Origin: JAFGHJ01 sp964631335
GTDB lineage: Bacteria; Hydrothermota; UBA3072
Direction: 5' to 3'
Assembly: GCA_964631335.1 (NCBI GenBank)
Contig: CAZVXD010000079.1
Coordinates: 1 to 8,506 of the forward strand
DNA length: 8,506 nucleotides
Under the pieces are notes generated by a model. It was not told the origin of the DNA. It was given only the letters and a program-made list of their open reading frames with translations, and did no database searches. Positions 5,832-8,506 of the stretch are shown one piece after another. Each line of letters starts with the position of its first letter. Positions within the stretch are counted from its first letter, which is position 1. Position numbers and translations under genes: made by a program.

Positions 5832-8090
5832 TTATCTCAATATCATTGCTTTCTTGGTAAGGGATTTATCTCCTGTCGTCATTCTTATGAAATAAACGCC
5901 TGAGGATAAATTTCCTGCGTCCCATTCGATCCTGTGTGAACCAGCGTTTTCATGGCCGTTTACCAATTTTGCTACTTCCTGCCCCAACGTGTTATATACG
6001 GACAATTTAACATTGACGGATTTCGATAATGTATAATTTATAATGGTATTCGATGTGAACGGGTTCGGATAATTTTGTTTCAGGCGGTCTCCTGTAGGAG
6101 AGTTTTCCTCTTCATCATATTGTACTATACTTACGCTTCCCGGTTGTCGACCAGGATGGGCATAAGTGATTCCGTCATACCATGTGCGGCAAATGTCTCC
6201 CACTTCCGTTCCGTCCGGGCCCACTTGAATCGCTTCATCGTCGATAAAAACGTTAAGGGTGTCATCCGGCTCAATTACAACTCTTCCCAGGTATGCCTGA
6301 TAGAGGAATGTGTTGTCTTCACCCGTCAAAACGATTTCGGTATTGTGGTCTCCGCTTGCCACCTGCTTGCATGCCATTTGCCTGAATATTTGCATGCTGT
6401 CCGGATGAAGCCCCCCTTCGATTCTCCAGTCGTTTTCGGGGTTCCCCCAGAAGTTAGCCCAGACGTCATAGGTTCCTTCTTCTATATCTGTTAATTGTGT
6501 TTTAATAACAGGCGCGTCTTCAAAGCCGATTTCGGCTGAGGTTAATACGGAGTTGTCGTTTCCGTAAGAGGTTCTCCTGTGCCACTGATTGTCGCCGGCT
6601 CCCGGGTTATCATCGGGACCGGTTGTCGTGAGCGCCGAGCCGTCCGCTAAGAATGTGTTTTCCGTGGAAGCGTCCACATAATTCATCATCACGATTGAAT
6701 CGGATGAACGTTCAATAATTCCCACAATCGCGGCGTCGTATTCCTGCGCTCTGAAATAAGTTCCTCTGAACCATAGTAGTGCCATATTATCTTCGCTCCA
6801 CTTCGGAATTATAGGTCGAAAATTATCCCTGGAGGAGTTTCGAGTTACGGGGGTCCATGTCCACGTTGTTCCGTTATCGTTCGAAATACCCTTAAATATT
6901 TCATGAACACCGAGGAATGTGGCATCATCCCGCGGATCGTAAGTTGTGGAAATGTAAATAATGTTGGGATCGCTCGGATGTATCGCTCCCAATCCGACAT
7001 AATCTTCTTCGGAATCGTACATTTTCTTGCCCGCCTGACATAAATATGTGGATTCCCAGCTTGACCCGTTAAAGCGGCAGTATATAAAAGCATGATCAGG
7101 GTCGCTCGAGCCGCCGCCTGTTCTCGCCGATATTATCGCGGCGATTGTCCCGTCTTCGTATGTCTGGATTTCATTATTCCAGCAGTGAGTCATAGTGTAT
7201 CCATTTAATTCCGTGTTAGCCGGGAAGACGGTAGTAAAATCATTTGTTGTAGGAATAAAAGTTCTATTATAAATGTTGGAATCTACTTCGGTGCCGAATG
7301 AGTCAAAAACTTTGCCGTTATATATGTAAGCGTGGTATATGCTGGTGTTATAGTTTCGGGGATGGGTTTCCGTGCATATAAAATCTATCCGGTCGATACC
7401 GTTTCCCCAGTATTTGTAATAACCTTTAGTGTATCCTCCCACTCCCGTTCCGGCAGTTAATTGTCCGCCATACGCCCATCTGTCACCGCCGTTATCGGAG
7501 TACATAAAATTGGGACTTCCTCCGTCGTTGCCACGCGCGAAGTTAAACATCCTGCCTTCATCGGACAGATAGTAAAGGTTAGAATAAGTGGTCTGGTAAT
7601 CCGAACCGCCGGGTATAGAATCGTCCCAGTTGAATTCGTACTCCGGGCTCCACGCACCAGAATCGTATATTTTGAAAAATGAACTCTGCAGTCCGAAATG
7701 GGCGGCGTAAAAAGCGGTGTATTTGCCGTCGGTACGAACTAAAATGCCGGGCGCGTGATGGTCGTCACAGTAAAATTGCCCGCCGCCTTCTCTGAGAATG
7801 TATTTTCGCGGGGTCATAGATTGGAGGTCGAAAATGACCGCATCTATATCTCCGAAACGGGGAGCATTGCCGCAGCCGGAATCAGAAGCTACGGAACCGA
7901 CAACCAATTTTTCTCCGCTGGTATCGATAACGGATCTTTCGTCCTGATACCAGCACCATGCTCCATTGTCATTAAATTGAATTAAATTACCGTAAACAAT
8001 ATCTTCGGTTTGTCCGAATGCGGTTATATTTAATGTTGAAAATAAGATTGTTACAAGTAGGATTTTGTTGGTGATAATTTTTTTTATCAT
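5832..8090 (-). CDS. Secreted BNR_4 beta-propeller, probable polysaccharide lyase, T9SS cargo
   Basis: This 752-residue protein is exported and probably acts on a uronate-containing polysaccharide. A signal peptide spans about 1-26 (IKK, hydrophobic LLVTILFSTL, then AFGQ). Residues about 33-470 form a BNR_4-type seven-bladed propeller of the kind in ulvan lyases PL24/PL25 and the related PL42/GH145 enzymes. Its opening block is NDNGAWCWYQDER (40-52), followed by GDID (80-83), CDDHHAP (108-114) and YAAH (128-131). His111 and His131 are 20 residues apart, like the active-site His pair of PL24/PL25, and TTYSN (167-171) with Arg186 may supply the Tyr and Arg. Asp-box motifs occur at 198-205 and 403-410. 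Residues about 500-645 look like a separate beta-sandwich, perhaps carbohydrate-binding, ending in TWYDGITYAHPG. The C-terminal 85 residues, with QNYPNPF (672-678), GQEVAKLV and GVYFIRM, are a type A T9SS sorting domain. Exact substrate is unproven; a non-lyase glycosidase is possible. The ATG is chosen for its strong ribosome site and the signal peptide beginning there; a longer frame would need a TTG at 8117. Confidence 0.88.
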   Translation of the reverse strand: MIKKIITNKILLVTILFSTLNITAFGQTEDIVYGNLIQFNDNGAWCWYQDERSVIDTSGEKLVVGSVASDSGCGNAPRFGDIDAVIFDLQSMTPRKYILREGGGQFYCDDHHAPGILVRTDGKYTAFYAAHFGLQSSFFKIYDSGAWSPEYEFNWDDSIPGGSDYQTTYSNLYYLSDEGRMFNFARGNDGGSPNFMYSDNGGDRWAYGGQLTAGTGVGGYTKGYYKYWGNGIDRIDFICTETHPRNYNTSIYHAYIYNGKVFDSFGTEVDSNIYNRTFIPTTNDFTTVFPANTELNGYTMTHCWNNEIQTYEDGTIAAIISARTGGGSSDPDHAFIYCRFNGSSWESTYLCQAGKKMYDSEEDYVGLGAIHPSDPNIIYISTTYDPRDDATFLGVHEIFKGISNDNGTTWTWTPVTRNSSRDNFRPIIPKWSEDNMALLWFRGTYFRAQEYDAAIVGIIERSSDSIVMMNYVDASTENTFLADGSALTTTGPDDNPGAGDNQWHRRTSYGNDNSVLTSAEIGFEDAPVIKTQLTDIEEGTYDVWANFWGNPENDWRIEGGLHPDSMQIFRQMACKQVASGDHNTEIVLTGEDNTFLYQAYLGRVVIEPDDTLNVFIDDEAIQVGPDGTEVGDICRTWYDGITYAHPGRQPGSVSIVQYDEEENSPTGDRLKQNYPNPFTSNTIINYTLSKSVNVKLSVYNTLGQEVAKLVNGHENAGSHRIEWDAGNLSSGVYFIRMTTGDKSLTKKAMILR

Positions 8091-8097
8091 GTTAAGG

Positions 8098-8105
8098 TCC
8101 TCCCC
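8098..8105 (-). promoter_or_regulatory. Ribosome binding site that fixes the lyase start
   Basis: GGGGAGGA on the minus strand is 7 bases before the ATG at 8090. It lies inside the nine-codon extension that starts at TTG 8117, so the shorter form beginning MIKKII is the likely protein. Confidence 0.8.
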
Positions 8106-8170
8106 GGATTTCTTCAATGAAAAAACCGCAATTTAATGATATTTAGATTTGTTTCTTGCTTTTTATATAT

Positions 8171-8190
8171 AATCATTTCAAAGAATGATT
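8171..8190. promoter_or_regulatory. Inverted repeat upstream of the lyase gene
   Basis: AATCATT and AATGATT form a perfect 7-base inverted repeat with a 6-base spacer, about 81-100 bases before the lyase ATG, next to a TATATATA stretch that could be promoter sequence. It may be an operator; no regulator is visible. Confidence 0.35.
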
Positions 8191-8250
8191 TAATACTACT
8201 AAAATTTATTTTTAAATCAAGCCTGAAGCCCATCCCGTCTAAATTTTTTA

Positions 8251-8300
8251 CCACAGATTAACACAAGATTTATATGCCACGAAGACACAAAGACACGAAG
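8251..8300 (+). repeat. CACAGATT and CACGAAGA / CACAAAGA array
   Basis: CCACAGATTA and ACACAAGATT (8251-8270) are followed by CACGAAGA, CACAAAGA and CACGAAG (8278-8300), an 8-base-period array. The words are the same as those in the gap downstream of the lyase gene and have the same orientation. Confidence 0.7.
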
Positions 8301-8328
8301 CCCAACACTAAAACCTCAATTTTGAAAG

Positions 8329-8372
8329 ACAGAGGATACAGAGAAACAACAAATCACACGAAATACACTAAT
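8329..8372 (+). repeat. 17-base exact repeat joined to 31-base repeat, copy C
   Basis: ACAGAGGATACAGAGAA (8329-8345) is identical to 5411-5427. It overlaps the start of a 31-base repeat (8342-8372) matching copy B at 5581-5611 at 26 of 31 positions, in the same orientation. Confidence 0.75.
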
Positions 8373-8399
8373 ATTTGTGAAATCTGAAGGATTGCCGTT

Positions 8400-8428
8400 C
8401 GAGAAAGACGTGGTCGGTTTCCCCGGCG
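8400..8428 (+). repeat. 29-base direct repeat, first copy
   Basis: CGAGAAAGACGTGGTC, two variable bases (GG) and TTTCCCCGGCG. The second copy begins 52 bases later and differs only at the two variable bases (AA). The unit is GC-richer than the neighbouring intergenic DNA. Confidence 0.85.
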
Positions 8429-8451
8429 GTTGATTCGCAAGGAGTGCTGTC

Positions 8452-8480
8452 CGAGAAAGACGTGGTCAATTTCCCCGGCG
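8452..8480 (+). repeat. 29-base direct repeat, second copy
   Basis: It is identical to 8400-8428 at 27 of 29 bases, with AA in place of GG in the middle. That change allows the hairpin described at 8462-8493. Confidence 0.85.
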
Positions 8481-8493
8481 AGGAAATTGCCAC
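8462..8493. other. Strong hairpin within the second 29-base repeat
   Basis: GTGG, a bulged T and CAATTTCC pair with GGAAATTG and CCAC around the 7-base loop CCGGCGA, giving 12 base pairs with one bulge. CCGAG (8451-8455) and CTCGG (8493-8497) may extend it. No T-run follows on either strand within the window, so it does not look like a standard intrinsic terminator. Confidence 0.55.
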
Positions 8494-8506
8494 TCGGCTC
8501 TCGGGT

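Larger units (their letters stand above)
8091..8506. other. Upstream region of the lyase gene, repeats and no gene
   Basis: This 416-base stretch has no credible gene. Next to the lyase gene is AT-rich sequence with an inverted repeat, suited to a promoter. From 8251 to 8372 come A/C-rich repeats like those on the other side of the gene. From about 8390 the composition turns GC-richer, with two copies of a 29-base unit that runs up to the window edge. Minus-strand reading from the edge is open until about 8350 in some frames, but the unit period of 52 shifts the frame, so coding is unlikely. Confidence 0.7.

Noticed and set aside
8091..8117. Longer form of the lyase protein starting at TTG 8117
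   Set aside because: The extension contains the ribosome site of the downstream ATG and would put charged residues ahead of a normal signal peptide.
8350..8506. End of a coding gene on the minus strand at the right edge
   Set aside because: Frames are open for a short distance only, and the 52-base repeat period shifts the reading frame, so similar peptides appear in different frames. No family is recognisable.

Overview
The window is a gene-dense, moderately AT-rich stretch of bacterial chromosome in which every recognisable gene lies on the minus strand. Read in the direction of transcription (right to left), it holds a secreted beta-propeller protein of the polysaccharide-lyase type (8090-5832), a roughly 540-base gap full of short A/C-rich repeats, and then a tight five-gene cluster: glucuronate isomerase uxaC (5287-3914), an SDR-type fructuronate reductase/D-mannonate oxidoreductase (3863-3039), 6-phosphogluconate dehydrogenase gnd (2908-1499), a LarA-family nickel-pincer racemase/epimerase (1508-252), and the first 80 codons of a phosphofructokinase, probably pyrophosphate-dependent (241 to beyond the left edge).

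The organism is probably a member of the FCB group or a related candidate phylum (for example Ignavibacteria, Calditrichaeota or Marinimicrobia-like). The secreted protein ends in a type IX secretion sorting domain with the QNYPNPF signature common there. The intergenic arrays built from CACAAAGA, CACGAAGA and CACAGAT words are also of a kind I associate with such genomes. This is an inference, not a taxonomic assignment.

The genes suggest a complete uronate-to-pentose-phosphate route. The propeller protein resembles enzymes that attack glucuronate-containing polysaccharides (PL24/PL25/PL42/GH145-like) and would release glucuronate outside the cell. UxaC would convert D-glucuronate to D-fructuronate, and the SDR enzyme would reduce that to D-mannonate. 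In the classical pathway UxuA then dehydrates mannonate to KDG. No uxuA or KDG gene is in the window; a LarA-family enzyme sits beside gnd instead. D-mannonate and D-gluconate differ only at C2, and LarA enzymes invert the carbon carrying the alpha-hydroxyl of a hydroxy acid. The simplest reading is therefore a C2 epimerisation of mannonate to gluconate, then phosphorylation by a gluconate kinase (not in the window), oxidation by Gnd to ribulose 5-phosphate, and return to glycolysis through phosphofructokinase. This proposed bypass is the main discovery candidate.

The non-coding regions are also notable. A 31-base repeat occurs three times (2940-2970 minus, 5581-5611 plus, 8342-8372 plus), a 17-base exact repeat occurs on both sides of the lyase gene, and several arrays with 8-, 9- or 10-base periods lie between them. 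At the right edge a 29-base GC-richer unit is repeated at a 52-base spacing, and the second copy forms a strong hairpin. No RNA genes, CRISPR arrays or transposase genes were recognised.
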